NCBI GenBank assembly: GCA_900759455.1
Contig: CAAEVI010000152.1
Location: 1-12,328, forward strand
Direction of reading: 5' to 3'
Source of the DNA: Erysipelotrichaceae bacterium
GTDB lineage: Bacteria; Bacillota_I; Bacilli_A; Erysipelotrichales; Erysipelotrichaceae
Length of the DNA: 12,328 nt
Each line of letters starts with the position of its first letter. The first letter of the stretch is position 1. The position numbers were made by a program, and so were the translations under genes. Below are positions 12,048 through 12,328 of this stretch, one piece after another. Below the pieces are notes generated by a model. That model did no database searches, had not been told where the DNA came from, and saw nothing but the letters and a program-made list of their open reading frames with translations.

Positions 12048-12328
12048 AACAATACACTTCCAATCTGATAGACGAAAAACGCTACAGCATATGCGACTGC
12101 CGTCTGAAACAGAACTGCGCCTAATGCCTGTTTCCATGAACCAAGCTCCCTTTTGGTAGCCGCAAATGCGGCAACACACGGCATATACAGCACCGTAAAG
12201 CACAGGAAGGCATATGCGGCGGCCGGCGTAAACATCGTCATCAGCGCCGCGCTGAGGCCCGCATCACTGCTGGCATTTGTCAAGATCGATAAAGTAGAAA
12301 CAACGCTTTCCTTTGCGGTAATACCTGT
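12044..12328 (-). CDS. feoB: Ferrous iron transporter B, C-terminal 94 residues (partial)
   Basis: Only the 3' end lies in the window; the gene continues past 12328. FeoB is a GTP-dependent Fe(II) permease of the inner membrane. The visible part is the end of its Gate/nucleoside-recognition membrane domain. GITAKESVVSTLSIL corresponds to the conserved AKE-xVV-xTL region, followed by hydrophobic segments with YMPCVAAFAATKRELGSWK between them and a last helix ending at VLL. The cysteine in YMPC is a conserved feature of FeoB C-termini. The adjoining Cys-rich partner gene supports the call. The G domain and any FeoA are outside the window. Confidence 0.9.
   Translation of the reverse strand, partial: TGITAKESVVSTLSILTNASSDAGLSAALMTMFTPAAAYAFLCFTVLYMPCVAAFAATKRELGSWKQALGAVLFQTAVAYAVAFFVYQIGSVLL

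Noticed and set aside
1..12328. CRISPR array, insertion sequence, prophage or rRNA
   Set aside because: No regularly spaced repeats outside the ankyrin coding repeats, no transposase or integrase reading frame, and no rRNA-like sequence.

Overview
The window looks like chromosomal DNA of an anaerobic, low-to-mid-GC Bacillota bacterium. The evidence is strong AGGAGG-type ribosome binding sites, sigma-A promoters, short hairpin-plus-T terminators, an encoded CCA on the tRNA, a CcpA-type cre site, a group B [FeFe] hydrogenase and FeoB with its small Cys-rich partner. An Erysipelotrichales-like gut anaerobe is my best guess, but that placement is inference. I see no phage, insertion sequence, CRISPR or rRNA.

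Layout. 1-192: a stand-alone tRNA-His on the minus strand with its own promoter and terminator. 305-706: a small protein with 17 cysteines (minus). 818-2453: a monomeric [FeFe] hydrogenase (plus) behind a perfect 14-bp palindrome resembling a Rex or CRP/FNR operator. 2456-4462: glutamine-dependent NAD synthetase nadE (plus). 4477-5782: an iron-containing alcohol dehydrogenase (plus) split by a +1 frameshift at a run of nine A's. 5793-8760 (minus): a two-gene operon of an ankyrin-repeat protein and an EF-G paralogue. It is preceded by a 27-codon reading frame that ends inside a terminator hairpin, and its promoter -35 overlaps a consensus cre site. 8859-9494: a flavin-reductase-fold protein (plus). 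9527-10784: a CofE-like (F420-0:glutamate ligase family) protein (minus). 10821-11776: a 72-residue unknown protein and a PRK09270/FrcK-like P-loop kinase (minus). 11854-12328: the 3' end of a ferrous-iron uptake operon, feoB C-terminus plus its small Cys-rich membrane protein (minus, running off the window).

The genes form mostly single-gene transcription units with clear promoters and terminators. Hydrogenase, NAD synthetase and alcohol dehydrogenase lie in a row and all touch reductant or NAD(P)(H) handling; a redox-responsive operator in front of the hydrogenase would fit. The most interesting part is the leader-peptide/terminator/cre arrangement ahead of the ankyrin and EF-G-like genes. 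It resembles attenuation control of translation-linked genes and would put a non-canonical ribosomal GTPase under both carbon and translational control.
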